From assembly GCA_033762255.1 (NCBI GenBank), contig JANRLT010000021.1:62001-126000 (forward strand): 64,000 nucleotides of DNA. The letters run 5' to 3'. Under the pieces are notes generated by a model that saw only the letters and a program-made list of their open reading frames with translations, was not told where the DNA came from and ran no database searches. Each line of letters starts with the position of its first letter. Position 1 is the first letter of the stretch. The stretch comes from Pirellulales bacterium (GTDB lineage Bacteria; Planctomycetota; Planctomycetia; Pirellulales; JALHPA01). Shown in pieces: positions 35,836 through 45,898 of the stretch. Both the position numbers and the translations under genes were made by a program.

Positions 35836-36765
35836 ATGCCCCGCAAGTTATCACATATCGCCCCCGACTGGTGGGATTACACCACGCTGGATGAAGCTCT
35901 GATTAACGACGCCGCGCGGCTGACCGCCGCCGACCTGGCGCAGCTTTCACGTCCGGGATTTCAGGTGATCATGCATGACACGCTGGAGGATTTTTATCTG
36001 GCCGAGGCGCTTGAGTATATTCACGCCTGGCGGGCCGCCACGCCGGACAATCCCGCGGGAATTTGCGGGCCGATCGGGCCGACCGAGCAACTCCCCCTGG
36101 TCGCCAGACTGGTGAACGAGCTGGAGCTGGATTTGCGACACGCCCACTTTTGGGGGATGGATGAATGGTACGCGGAGGGGCGGGCGGTCCCCACATCGCA
36201 TCCGCTCAGTTTTGAACGGGCCGACCGCGAGCTCTGTTTTGACCGCATTCGGCCAGATCTCGTCATGCCGGGGGAAAATTTGCATTTTCCCACAGCCGAT
36301 CTGCCCACCTATATCAATTCGTGGAACGGCGTCCGCTGTGTCGTCATGCAGGGGGGGCAGGGAGACATCAAGCACTGGGCGTTTAATGACCCCGTGCGCC
36401 GCACGGGGCCGTATGCCGACCAGCCCCCCGCGCCCGAGGAATACCTGGCGCTTTCCACCCGGGTGGTTGAGTTGCATCCCGTCACGCTGGCCCAGAATGC
36501 GCGGACATCCGGCGGGGGAAATTTAACCCTCGTGCCGCAGCGGGCAATCACCGTCGGGCCGGTGCAAACTTGGCAAGCGGAGAAAGTGTCAATCTGGCAG
36601 GCGGGGGCGCATGATAATCCGCTGGGCCAGCGGCTGACGGCGCTGATGATCAGCAAACACCTAGCCGATAGTGCTGTCCCGATGTCGCTTTTAGGACTGC
36701 ACCCCCACGTGGAGTTTCATTACTACCGCGGCGGTGTGGGGAGCTGCGCGGTGGAGATGCATTAG
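35836..36765 (+). CDS. Glucosamine-6-phosphate isomerase/deaminase-like protein
   Basis: A 309-residue member of the NagB/RpiA/6-phosphogluconolactonase fold. It shows [20 protein letters not shown] (phosphate loop), the catalytic-region [10 protein letters not shown] and [17 protein letters not shown] with [14 protein letters not shown]. NagB converts glucosamine-6-phosphate to fructose-6-phosphate and ammonia; the divergence from canonical NagB means the exact sugar is uncertain. It sits 150 bases after the PIG-L gene, with CT-rich spacer between them. Deacetylation then deamination/isomerisation would make a short amino-sugar route, which is inference. Confidence 0.82.
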   Translation: MPRKLSHIAPDWWDYTTLDEALINDAARLTAADLAQLSRPGFQVIMHDTLEDFYLAEALEYIHAWRAATPDNPAGICGPIGPTEQLPLVARLVNELELDLRHAHFWGMDEWYAEGRAVPTSHPLSFERADRELCFDRIRPDLVMPGENLHFPTADLPTYINSWNGVRCVVMQGGQGDIKHWAFNDPVRRTGPYADQPPAPEEYLALSTRVVELHPVTLAQNARTSGGGNLTLVPQRAITVGPVQTWQAEKVSIWQAGAHDNPLGQRLTALMISKHLADSAVPMSLLGLHPHVEFHYYRGGVGSCAVEMH

Positions 36766-36800
36766 GAGCGAAGAGTGGAACGACTTGCAATGCCAATCAA

Positions 36801-38921
36801 TTAGATTGCCAGCACATCCCAGCTTACATCTAGTTCGGCGAATAACTCACCCAGCGATTTCTCTTCCGTGGGTAGATCGACTAAAGGATTATTGTTCGCA
36901 ATTTCCGCTGTCCAGCCCGGTAGGAAAGAGACGACAGTCCCGTCAAACAATGCTTGACCCGCGGTGGAGTTCATCCCTAAACCGCTAACATTCCCATTTG
37001 TAAGCGGGTTAGCAAAGTTGTCGTTTGTCGAACTCAGTCCCAATTCACCAGGGGTGATGGCAACCAGCAAAGGCTGTTCAGTTGGGGGAGAATCCGGTGG
37101 CAAGATGCCGCTAATCAGCGGGCCGGAATTATGGGTGATGACCACATCTTTCAAATTAAAGCCTGTGGTATACCCTGGCCAATAGTCGTTATCAATTAGA
37201 ATCACCCCCGTGCCGGGATTAAAAACTGGCCAAGTCATGATGGGCTGCCACGGCACGTCAATCAAAACGGGATTCGGCGAAGTGACCAAATCAAAGGGGG
37301 GCTGGGTATCGCCTGGAAATGCAATGCCCGGCAAATTGATGACTACCGGCTCAATTGGCAGCAAAATCGGTGTGCTCACATCGATTGGCATGGGAAAATA
37401 TATAGGACCATCAACCGGAGGCAAGGTGTCTACCGGCGGCAAAGTGTCTACCGGAGGAATCTCTGGTGTGGGTGGTGGAATCACTTCGATAGTCGGCGGT
37501 AAGTCATGTATCTCGATAGAATCGTCCGGTGAAATGATAATAGGTTCTGGCGGACGTGGTAGTGCCGAGCGATCCGCAAACGCCTGCAGGAAGTTTCCCT
37601 CCGCGTCAAACAAATGCACGGCAGCTACGCCGCCCAATTGATAAGGATTTACTCTCAAAGAAGCAGGCTGGTAGCTGGTGATCGCCAGCAAATTCCCCGC
37701 GCTCTGCATATAATATCCAAATTTTTCCTCTACGAGTTCGTCAGGACGCTCCAATGTCCTGAACCAGACGCCGTCCTCGGCGTGGTACAGGTACACCGCG
37801 CCAGCTACAAGACCAAAAGTGTCGTCATTATGGGCACCTATGGCCAACGTATCCCCGGCAAATGCCAGACTGCAACCAAAAACGCTCCGATTCAATGGCG
37901 TAGGATTGATCAAGGAATACAATAAATTTCCGGTCGCAATGTCAAATACTTGAATCGGAATTTCTGGCGAACTGCCGTACATACTGATGGCAATCTTTGT
38001 ATCGGAAATGGCCAGCGTATGACCAAACCGCTCGTCGCGCGTATTGGGATTAATAATTTCTCTCAGTAACTCGCCAGTGGAGACGCGGTAGAGACTAACT
38101 CGTCCACGAAATTGAGAATCTGACAATGGCTCATCTACCCGGCGGTTAGAAATGGCCAAAATATCGCCCGAAACCGCGATGGTGCCACCAAAAGTCCAAG
38201 GATCGCCAGTTGTGCTGGATATCGTCCGTTGCAATGCGCCATTTCTCGCATCGTATATCTTTACGCAGCCAAGTTGATTGCCAAATTTCCCAGACTTACC
38301 GCCATCCGTGCCAACAATCAGTGAATCGCCACTTATCGCGATACCAGTACCACTATCACCGGAATCGAGCAAGCCCGTCAAATGCGTTGTTAACACTCCG
38401 TATTCCAAGTCGTAAACCATAACTTGGCTTACATCCTGGATATAATTGTGAAAACTAATTGCCAAATACTTATCGGTCATGATCATGTGCATTGACCGAA
38501 TGTTGAAATAAAAAGTTCCAATCGTTGGCAATTCGAGGCGGCTGGCGAGTTGGCCCGTGGAATTGTCGAATAGTTGAATGCTATGTCTTCCAGAAAAAGC
38601 AGTATAATAGACTGGTTGATCCTCACCTGCCCAAAGATCATGATTTTCATCCGCTTGGATGACACTATTTGTGGCGCTAAACACGGCCGTAAATTGCGAA
38701 TTCACGGCGACTACATTTCCAATTCCCCTATCGAATTGCGCATACTGCAGGACATCGGTGCCTGGTCCAACGTCCTGCCATTCGGTTTCCACCAGACCGG
38801 TACCATCATAAACCGTGCGTGTTTCCAATGATTCAAACCGCAATATGCGAATTCCGGCGAGTTTGTTCCTCCGCTGGGAAACTTTACCCTGACCAATCAA
38901 GCGGGATAAAAAACTTGCCAT
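36801..38921 (-). CDS. Secreted beta-propeller (FG-GAP-like) protein
   Basis: A 706-residue exported protein. The N-terminus (MASFLSRLIGQGKVSQRRNKLAGIRILRFESLETRTVYDG) is the planctomycete export signal type with FESLETR. Residues about 60-460 form repeated blades of the FG-GAP/PQQ-like kind (LAISNRRVDEP, FGHTLAISDTKIAISMYG, FGCSLAFAGDTLAIGAHND, VYLYHAEDG), probably one seven-bladed propeller. After that comes a proline-rich tail with tandem TLPPVD repeats and an unrecognised C-terminal domain ending in SWDVLAI. GGAG is eight bases before the ATG. Like the larger repeat protein at 11.4 kb it is likely a surface protein. Confidence 0.8.
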   Translation of the reverse strand: MASFLSRLIGQGKVSQRRNKLAGIRILRFESLETRTVYDGTGLVETEWQDVGPGTDVLQYAQFDRGIGNVVAVNSQFTAVFSATNSVIQADENHDLWAGEDQPVYYTAFSGRHSIQLFDNSTGQLASRLELPTIGTFYFNIRSMHMIMTDKYLAISFHNYIQDVSQVMVYDLEYGVLTTHLTGLLDSGDSGTGIAISGDSLIVGTDGGKSGKFGNQLGCVKIYDARNGALQRTISSTTGDPWTFGGTIAVSGDILAISNRRVDEPLSDSQFRGRVSLYRVSTGELLREIINPNTRDERFGHTLAISDTKIAISMYGSSPEIPIQVFDIATGNLLYSLINPTPLNRSVFGCSLAFAGDTLAIGAHNDDTFGLVAGAVYLYHAEDGVWFRTLERPDELVEEKFGYYMQSAGNLLAITSYQPASLRVNPYQLGGVAAVHLFDAEGNFLQAFADRSALPRPPEPIIISPDDSIEIHDLPPTIEVIPPPTPEIPPVDTLPPVDTLPPVDGPIYFPMPIDVSTPILLPIEPVVINLPGIAFPGDTQPPFDLVTSPNPVLIDVPWQPIMTWPVFNPGTGVILIDNDYWPGYTTGFNLKDVVITHNSGPLISGILPPDSPPTEQPLLVAITPGELGLSSTNDNFANPLTNGNVSGLGMNSTAGQALFDGTVVSFLPGWTAEIANNNPLVDLPTEEKSLGELFAELDVSWDVLAI

Positions 38922-39596
38922 GATACTGCTCCGTGTTTTGATATTGCCCCGTTTGCCCTGAGTGCGTCGCGCCTCTTACAAACAAGAACCGCGTAAAGAA
39001 ATCCGCCCCGACGCCAGAAACCGCCAAACCGCATAAGACGACTAGCAATTAACCTGTAATGTATCGCCGGGCGAGGTTAGCGTCAAGGTTTTTGGCGAAA
39101 AAAATAGAAAGCTGGCGATTCTAACCAAATTCTCGCAAATCGAATTCAAGGAATCTAGAATGTTTTACGCTAAGGTTTAGCAGCATCGACACCCTTCTCC
39201 GTGATCCACCGTGTCTTCTCGGCCGCTCAGTAGTTCATAGCTCTCAATATCCGAATCGCACTGCGCGCCTAATTACAGATAACTCACGAATTAAAAAATC
39301 AAAAATTATAAATAAACTTGCTGTCAGAGTACCTAAAGCAAATTTGCTGCATACTTTGTAACCACCCTCTCGCATCGTGCTGCGCGTCGCGGCTAAACGA
39401 TTTTAGAGCCACCCCACCTCCCGCCTCTCACCTCCCGCCTCTCACCTCCCGGCTCTCACCTCCCGTCTCTCACCTCCCGTCTCTCACCTCCCGTCTCTCA
39501 CCTCCCGTCTCCCACCTCCCGTCTCTCACCTCCCGTCTCCCACCTCCCACCTCCCGTCGCACCAGTCCCGTCCGGCGGACGGGACCTACCCGCCTG
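38922..39596. repeat. Intergenic region with a 14-base minisatellite
   Basis: From 39415, nine full copies of a CACCTCCCG[C/G/T]CTC[T/C] unit run head to tail to 39540, then decay into a palindromic repeat with GTCCCGTC/GGACGGGAC (39556-39590). The rest (38922-39414) holds the promoter of the propeller gene and no gene. Confidence 0.85.
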
Positions 39597-41471
39597 CTAG
39601 ATCCCCCGCAACACATCATCAATCAGCGCATCGTCGTTATCCCACAGATCGGCCAGGTTGCGGCGGATGCGGGTCTCGGCTAGCTCCAGGGCATACCTTC
39701 CCGCGGCCAGTTGCCCGCTGATCGTCTTTCCAGGGTCAGATGGCTTTTCCTCCTGTCCATTCGCCCCATTCGCTCCGTGGGTTGGCTGGCCCATGCCAGC
39801 TTGCCCAACGGGAACATCCCTTGCCACCAAGATCGCATCCATCCGCCGCAGTACGCACGCACTGACGTATAGATCGATCGCGGCGTCGGCGATGCGTCCC
39901 GCCTGTAACTGCTGGTCGACAATTTCTTCGCGATATTTGGCCAGCGCTTTTTCCACTTGACCGCCAAAGTATGCGGTCAACCGGCCCAAGCGTTCCGCCT
40001 GCGGATGCAACTCCGCCGCTTGCACGCGGACCTCGGGCGTGCGAAAGTAGCTCTCCAGCCGCTCGCCGGCAAATTGGCTCAGTCGGCTCAGGTTCTTCCA
40101 CGGGCTTTGCACCGCCTGCAATATTCCCTGCAATTCCAATCCAACATCCCGCATTCCCACCAACGCCACAAACGCCCGCAGGACATCATTGGCCCCTTCG
40201 CCAATCATATTGATCCGCGCGTCGCGGAGCATCCGCTCGAACGGCTCGTCGGTAAAGTACGCCTTGCCCCCGTAGATTTGGATCGTGTCGTTGATGATCC
40301 GCCACAGCGTTTCCGTGGCAAAGACCTTCAGCATCGCCGTTTCCAGCATGTAATCTTCTTCGCCGGCGTCGATCAAGGCCGCGGTCTGGTAGGTGCACGC
40401 CTCCATGGCAAACACCCCCGCCGCCATCCAGGCCAGCTTTTCCCGCACCATGCCAAAGCTGGCCAGCGGTTGACCAAACTGCACCCGCGTCTGGGCGTGC
40501 CGCACGGCGTGCTCCACGCAAAATTTGGCCGCGCCGGTACAACTGGCGCCAAAGGTCGTCCGTCCAAAATCCAACACAGTCAGGGCGATCTTTAGCCCTT
40601 TACCCACCGCGCCTAGCACGTTTTCCGCCGGGACATACATATTTTCAAAGGCCAGCCGCCCCGTCGCCGTCCCGCGCACGCCACACTTGGGCATGCGCTC
40701 TTCGAGAACCCGAAATCCCGGCATGTCGGGCGTGACAATAAAGGCCGTGGGGACCAGCTTTGTCGGGGGGTAAGTTTGATTTCCCGTAGCGGAAGCGGGG
40801 GTAGCCTTATCCCCCATGGGAACCGGCACTTTGGCAATGACCGTCAGCACCTGGGCGATGCCGCCATTGGTGATCCAGCGTTTGGTGCCATTCAGGATGT
40901 AGCCCCGGCCATCTGGCGTGGGGGTGGCAATGGTTTGCACGTTGGCCGCGTCGCTGCCGGCCTCGGGCTCGGTCAGGGCAAAGGCGCTAATCCACTCGCC
41001 ACTGGCGAGTTTTGGCAGGTATTTTTCTTGCTGTGCGGGCGTGCCAAACAGGACCAACGCGCGTGGGCCGATGGAATGATGCGCATTGACGAACAGCGCG
41101 GTGCTGGCACAGTGACCCCCCAAAATTTCCAGCAGTCGGCAATACTCGGTTTGGGTTAGACCATGCCCGCCGCAAGTCGTGGGCAGGCACGCCCCCAAAA
41201 CGCCAATTCCCCCCAAGCCGACAATGACACTTTCGGGAATCCGCTCGGCGCGGTCGATTTCCACGGGATCAACAGAATTTTGTAAAAACTTACGCAGGTT
41301 CGCCAGCATGGCGGTGGTTTGTGGTCCCGGCAATTGAGCCGGATAGCGGGGGAGTTTTTCCGCTAGATATTTGCCAAAATACAGCCCCCGCACAAAGCCC
41401 AGTTTTTGTAGCCGATCGCCCAGCAACTCTTCGGCTTGGGCGATTTGTTCTTCCCGTTGCATGGTTCCCAT
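39597..41471 (-). CDS. Acyl-CoA dehydrogenase, VLCAD-like with C-terminal extension
   Basis: FAD enzyme for the first step of fatty-acid beta-oxidation, 624 residues. The FAD and substrate motifs are AFALTEPEAGSDAANVQT, RWITNGGIAQVLTV, MPKCGVRGTATGRLAFENMYVP and YGGKAYFTDEPFERMLRDARI. The catalytic Glu is probably in GEGANDVLR, the position used by long-chain types. The 180 residues after the core form the extra helical domain of VLCAD/ACAD9, which serves membrane binding or dimerisation; a Gly/Asn-rich linker interrupts it. AGGA before the ATG at 41471 fixes the start. No other beta-oxidation gene is adjacent. Confidence 0.93.
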   Translation of the reverse strand: MGTMQREEQIAQAEELLGDRLQKLGFVRGLYFGKYLAEKLPRYPAQLPGPQTTAMLANLRKFLQNSVDPVEIDRAERIPESVIVGLGGIGVLGACLPTTCGGHGLTQTEYCRLLEILGGHCASTALFVNAHHSIGPRALVLFGTPAQQEKYLPKLASGEWISAFALTEPEAGSDAANVQTIATPTPDGRGYILNGTKRWITNGGIAQVLTVIAKVPVPMGDKATPASATGNQTYPPTKLVPTAFIVTPDMPGFRVLEERMPKCGVRGTATGRLAFENMYVPAENVLGAVGKGLKIALTVLDFGRTTFGASCTGAAKFCVEHAVRHAQTRVQFGQPLASFGMVREKLAWMAAGVFAMEACTYQTAALIDAGEEDYMLETAMLKVFATETLWRIINDTIQIYGGKAYFTDEPFERMLRDARINMIGEGANDVLRAFVALVGMRDVGLELQGILQAVQSPWKNLSRLSQFAGERLESYFRTPEVRVQAAELHPQAERLGRLTAYFGGQVEKALAKYREEIVDQQLQAGRIADAAIDLYVSACVLRRMDAILVARDVPVGQAGMGQPTHGANGANGQEEKPSDPGKTISGQLAAGRYALELAETRIRRNLADLWDNDDALIDDVLRGI

Positions 41472-42097
41472 AAGTGATCCTGTAAATCTCCCTCTTCCGG
41501 CGCACCATAAGAGGTTGGGGGAGGAGGGAACAGCGCGACTTCCGATGGAATCTCCGCACCGCCGCCAGCATCCAATTTTACGCAACTTTTGCCACTAAGA
41601 CGAATAGCAGTTAGGCAAGGCGATCTAGTTTTGGGTTGCCTGCCATCAAAACCCCATCAACCAGGTGTCCCTTTTTAAAGAGAATTGCGGGCAATTCGCG
41701 GAAGAATGCCAAATCTAGGCATTCACCTTTTGCGAACCTATCGTCGGGGATTCACTCTGTCCCCCACAGGGGTTTTTGATTAAAATAAGGTGGTGGAATT
41801 TATCCAGCTTAGCTAACTTGTTGCTAGTTGGTTTAACGATTGTGTCAGGTGAGAAGACAGCTTTACTTTTCCGTCTTGTTTTTGCGGGATTCGGGTGGGA
41901 TACTTCCGCGGCAACAAACGAAAAATCCCCAAAATACCGCGTGAAATTTTTTTACTCCATAACTTTTTCGATTCTGAAAAGAGATCCATTCTGAGGTGGC
42001 GGGCTAAGTGTCAACCAACTTCAGGGGTAATGAACGTTGACGGCGGCGTGAAGCAAGGCGGACTTTTATTAGGAATTTTGGTAAAGGAAGTGACATC
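41472..42097. other. Divergent intergenic region, acyl-CoA dehydrogenase / UVR-motif gene
   Basis: 626 bases with no persuasive coding frame; a short open stretch at 41776-41994 has no ribosome site or family features. No palindromic repeat of the types seen elsewhere. Confidence 0.5.
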
Positions 42098-42841
42098 ATG
42101 GCCAAACGACGTGATTTGGACACTTTGTTACGAGATTGGAATTACCGGCCCGACGACATCGTGGCGCGGGTGTTAAAGGGGTCCGATGGGCGGCCCATTT
42201 TGCAAATGCGGGTGGATTTGGGAATTTTGCAAATGGAAACCAAGGATCGTCCCGACGGCCAGCGTCCCCATGGCGAACGGACCTATTATGACTATCTCAT
42301 TCGTGAATCCCTGGATGAGGAAAACCAGGACTTTACCATGACCGCCGAGCAATGCTCCCTGGCGGATCAAGAATTTTCACAGTTTTACCATCGACGGGTA
42401 TGCTGGCTGAGCCTGCGGGAATATCGCCGGGCGGTGGAGGACGCGGACCACACGTTGTCATTTATGGACTTTGTGCGGGACCATTCACCCAACGAAGACT
42501 GGACGATCAGCCACGAACAATACCGCCCGTTTGTGCTGTTTCATCGGGTGCAAGCGGCGGTGCTGGCCGAACTAGAGGAAAACGGTCCCGAGTCCGCCAT
42601 TGCCGAACTCAATCGGGGCCTGAATCGCTTTAAACAGCTTTATGTGGACTACGAGGCCGAGGACAAATACAGCGAAGATGAATTTGTTCAGCGGCTAAAT
42701 GACCTCAAAACCAGCCTCAAAACCCACTTTAAGATTGGCCGCAGCGCCGAAGACTTGCTGGCGGAAGCAATCGAAAAAGAAGACTACGAAACCGCGGCTA
42801 AGCTGCGGGACGAATTGGCCCGTAACAAGCGCAAAAATTAA
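42098..42841 (+). CDS. UVR-motif protein
   Basis: A 247-residue acidic protein. The only recognised part is the C-terminal UvrB/UvrC motif (DLLAEAIEKEDYETAAKLRDELAR), a helical hairpin that mediates protein contacts in UvrB-UvrC and in McsA. The middle (ECSLADQEFSQFYHRRVCWLSLREYRRAVEDADHTLSFMDFV ... FVLFHRVQAAVLAELEENGPESAIAELNRGLNRF) resembles TPR-like helices. No endonuclease or helicase domain is present. AAGGAAG lies nine bases before the ATG. Function unknown; an adaptor role is inferred. The TPR gene follows on the same strand after 217 bases. Confidence 0.8.
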   Translation: MAKRRDLDTLLRDWNYRPDDIVARVLKGSDGRPILQMRVDLGILQMETKDRPDGQRPHGERTYYDYLIRESLDEENQDFTMTAEQCSLADQEFSQFYHRRVCWLSLREYRRAVEDADHTLSFMDFVRDHSPNEDWTISHEQYRPFVLFHRVQAAVLAELEENGPESAIAELNRGLNRFKQLYVDYEAEDKYSEDEFVQRLNDLKTSLKTHFKIGRSAEDLLAEAIEKEDYETAAKLRDELARNKRKN

Positions 42842-43058
42842 CGGCGGCCCGGGAGTGGTGGTTACCAGTCGGTGGCGATTTGCCGACGGGAACGACCTCG
42901 CTCCCCGTTAGGTCTCTGGTGTCAGCAGGTTGGGGCAATTTCTGGGGATTCTCTACGCCTAATCCTCAAAATTCACTTGTCCGGGCATGCCCTGACGCGC
43001 CATAATCAGTGTTTGAGGGATGGCCTGCGACAATTTCACACATTTTTCACATAAATTC

Positions 43059-44867
43059 ATGACAATGCACAAACCAAATATCACGAAATCGTGGCGATTG
43101 GAACAACTCCCCGGCATGGCGCTTTTGGTCCTGGGACTACTGGTTTTTTCCTCCAGCACGTTGTTTGCCGCCAATGAGGGCCAAGCCAGCCTGGATGAAG
43201 CGACGGAGAAAAAGCTCGACGCCGATTCGGTGAAGGATCTGTCGGAGGTGATCAAACTGGCGGAGCGGGCCATAGAAGAGGGTTTGGACGAAACCAACAC
43301 CCAATTCGCCAAAAGCCTATTGACCAGCACTTATGCCCAGCGCGGGCTGATCCTGGCGGAAGCCGCCGTCGAGCAATTTCAGCAAAATCAGCAACAAGGG
43401 ACCTGGAATCAGATACGCGGCATGGCCCTGCAGGACCTGGAAAAAGTGCTCAAGGAAGACGACCAGACCGCGGAAATTTACTTTATGATCGCCAAGCTCA
43501 ATTCCCTTCCCGCGGGAAAGACCGAGCGCGCCAAACAAACCATCGATAAGGCGGTCGAACTGAGCCAGGATAACGCCTCGCTGCAGGCCCAGGCGTTGGT
43601 GCTGCGGGCCGATATGGAAACCAACCCCGCCGCCATGCAAGCCGATCTGGACAAAGCGGTCAAGCTAGCCCCCAAGTCGATGGAAATCCACCGCGCGCGG
43701 GGGTTGTTTCATCTATTAAAGAATAACAAGCCCGAACTGGCGCTGGCGGATTTTGACAAGGCAGCCGAGATCGAACCCGCCAACCCTGGCTTGCAACACG
43801 CGCGGGGTTTGGCCTACATGGCGCTGAATAAGCCCGAGGAAGCAATTGAGGCCTACGATCGGGTGGTGGAATTGTCTAACGGCAACCCCTTAGCGCTTTT
43901 ACAGCGGGCGCGGGCCAAAGTCACCCTCAAAAAGTTTGATGCCGCGATCGAGGATTTGAACACCGCCCTGGAACAAGAACCGGGCAATAACACCATTTTG
44001 TTGCTGCGGGCCCGCGTTTACCAGATGCAAAACAAAACCGAACTCGCCCAGGCGGACATCACCGAAGCCCTTAAAAAACGGCCCGGGCTGCCCGCCGCGA
44101 TCGAATTACGGGGCTTGATTGCGGCCGATAGCGGCGATTTTTCGAAGGCGATTGAGGATTTTGAAGAGCTGTTAAAGCTAGACCCCAAAAATGTGGAATT
44201 GATGCTGCAAATTGGAATTTTGCGGGTCGCGGGCAAACAGCCCCGCAAGGCAATCGAGAAATTCACCGCCGCCCTCGAGCAACAACCAGATAACTTTTTT
44301 GCCCTGCGGACACGCGCGGACGCTTATCTGAGTGTCGGTAAACATGCCGAGGCAATTGCCGACTACGAAAAAGCCCTCACGCTCAAGCCCAAAGATTCGG
44401 GCGTGCTCAATAATCTCGCCTGGGTGCTGGCCACTTCCCCGGAAGATAGCCTGCGAAATGGCAAACGCTCTATCGAATTGGGGACGCAGGCGTGTGAAGT
44501 CACCGATTATAAGGAGGCCCATATTCTAAGCACGTTGGCTGCGGGCTATGCCGAGTCAAATGATTGGGAAAACGCCGAAAAGTGGATTACCAAAGCGGTG
44601 GAGGCGGGGGCGGACACCGAACACAAAGAGCAAATCGTCAAGGAACAAGCCAGCTATCGGGAAAAAAAGGCCTGGCGTGAATTGCAAAACGAGCCCGACG
44701 CCGAAACCCCGCAAAGCCGGGTAAAATCAGAGAGCGAAGATTCCGCAACTCCGAAATCTCCCCAGGAGAATTCGGCCACACCGGGGAACGATGCGCCAGC
44801 CGAACCGGCGAAGGAGCCAGAGGCCGAAAATCCCGGCCCGAAGGTGGAATCATCGCCCGAGAAATAA
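43059..44867 (+). CDS. Exported tetratricopeptide-repeat protein
   Basis: A 602-residue protein. The signal sequence is WRLEQLPGMALLVLGLLVFSSSTLFAA, preceded by a basic segment. The rest contains about a dozen TPR units (for example PGLQHARGLAYMALNKPEEAIEAYDRVVEL, NIL-type repeats at 320-470), forming a superhelical scaffold. After the last repeat comes a 75-residue polar, Glu/Pro/Ser-rich tail (EPAKEPEAENPGPK). The ATG at 43059 is preferred to one 13 codons upstream because it places the signal peptide correctly. It probably acts in the periplasm or cell compartment as a protein scaffold; no partner is indicated. Confidence 0.88.
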   Translation: MTMHKPNITKSWRLEQLPGMALLVLGLLVFSSSTLFAANEGQASLDEATEKKLDADSVKDLSEVIKLAERAIEEGLDETNTQFAKSLLTSTYAQRGLILAEAAVEQFQQNQQQGTWNQIRGMALQDLEKVLKEDDQTAEIYFMIAKLNSLPAGKTERAKQTIDKAVELSQDNASLQAQALVLRADMETNPAAMQADLDKAVKLAPKSMEIHRARGLFHLLKNNKPELALADFDKAAEIEPANPGLQHARGLAYMALNKPEEAIEAYDRVVELSNGNPLALLQRARAKVTLKKFDAAIEDLNTALEQEPGNNTILLLRARVYQMQNKTELAQADITEALKKRPGLPAAIELRGLIAADSGDFSKAIEDFEELLKLDPKNVELMLQIGILRVAGKQPRKAIEKFTAALEQQPDNFFALRTRADAYLSVGKHAEAIADYEKALTLKPKDSGVLNNLAWVLATSPEDSLRNGKRSIELGTQACEVTDYKEAHILSTLAAGYAESNDWENAEKWITKAVEAGADTEHKEQIVKEQASYREKKAWRELQNEPDAETPQSRVKSESEDSATPKSPQENSATPGNDAPAEPAKEPEAENPGPKVESSPEK

Positions 44868-45677
44868 TGGTCCATCCGGGATTCGCCTGGGTTGGCAGCC
44901 TATTAAAGATGCCCTGATTGACACAATTTATTTTTCGGTTTGGGCGAACTAAAAACTACCATTAGCCGAGTATGAAGGCTAATTTTCAATTCTAGTGTAG
45001 TCCCCGGCGAATGATTGGTTCAGCTCGAATCGGTAATTTTGATACTGTACTTATTGCAATGGGTTAAACTAAAAAAGCATTTGAACCACTTATCAGTACT
45101 GATCTTCACTCATCCAGCCAAGGTTTTCCGGCTAGCATACCGTTAAATTGTTTGCGACGGTAAAATTGAACTCTGGCTTCGTGTTGAAAAGCGAAGATGA
45201 GTGTTTTCAAATTTCTTCCTCAAGAAATCTTTATTACACGCTTTCTAGCTAAACGTAGCGCGGCTAGCAATTTATGAAGGCATGCAGTATTACTGGGTTA
45301 TTTCCGGATGACGCAACCGCGTTTCGGTAGAATCCCTCACCCCGGCCCTCTCCCAGAGGGAGAGGGTGTATTCCCAGGGTAGCCGCTACGCGGCAACCCT
45401 GGGCTGAGTTATATAACCGCGTTTCGGTAGAATCCCTCACCCCGGCCCTCTCCCAGAGGGAGAGGGGGTACCGCGAAGCGGTTTCGGAATATAGCCCAGT
45501 GGTTGGAGCGCAGCGAACAACCCTGGGAAAAGATCAAAACCAGTGAACTCCTACTCCAACGGAGTTGCGGAATCCTTTGGTAAATTGGTTAAAAACCGCG
45601 CTATTATTAGTTGTGATTAGTATTACTTGCTCGCTAAAAATCTTGCTAGCGAGGCATTCGGCTGAAATGGCGCGACG
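44868..45677. repeat. Intergenic region with a 100-base tandem duplication of palindromic elements
   Basis: A 52-base block is repeated exactly 100 bases apart (45315-45366 and 45415-45466). It contains the stem CCCTCTCCCAGAGGGAGAGGG. Between and after the copies are CCCAGGGT/ACCCTGGG stems and ACCGCGAAGCGGT (45470-45482), ending in a CCCAGTGG...CAACCCTGGG unit near 45531. The first 440 bases hold no gene. Confidence 0.85.
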
Positions 45678-45881
45678 TTAACGCCACGCCAGCCAAAGTA
45701 AAAACAAGAGCCACACGCCAAAAAAGAGCGCCGCCCAATAAAAATGAGTGTATTCGGCACTGGTGCTCGTCGTTGGCAGGGGAGCCTGCCACGTCAATGG
45801 GGAATCAGTCTGTACCGGTCCCGCCCCCACGGCGGGGGAAGATTGTTCCGGAGTCGCCTGGCGGGATTGAGAGGGGGTCAT
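45678..45881 (-). CDS. Small predicted membrane protein
   Basis: A 67-residue product: 40 polar, Pro/Thr/Ser-rich residues and then one strong C-terminal membrane segment (FYWAALFFGVWLLFLLWLAWR) ending in Arg. It starts 17 bases after the Minf_1886 stop on the same strand, consistent with co-transcription. No ribosome site is evident and no family is recognised, so it may be spurious. The tail-anchored layout and the Trp-rich segment are the arguments for a real gene. Confidence 0.5.
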   Translation of the reverse strand: MTPSQSRQATPEQSSPAVGAGPVQTDSPLTWQAPLPTTSTSAEYTHFYWAALFFGVWLLFLLWLAWR

Positions 45882-45898
45882 CAGGGCAGGCTAGAAAG

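Noticed and set aside
39415-39556. CRISPR array
   Set aside because: Units are contiguous 14-base repeats without spacers; a minisatellite.
41776-41994. Possible 72-residue small protein
   Set aside because: No supporting context or motif; probably chance.
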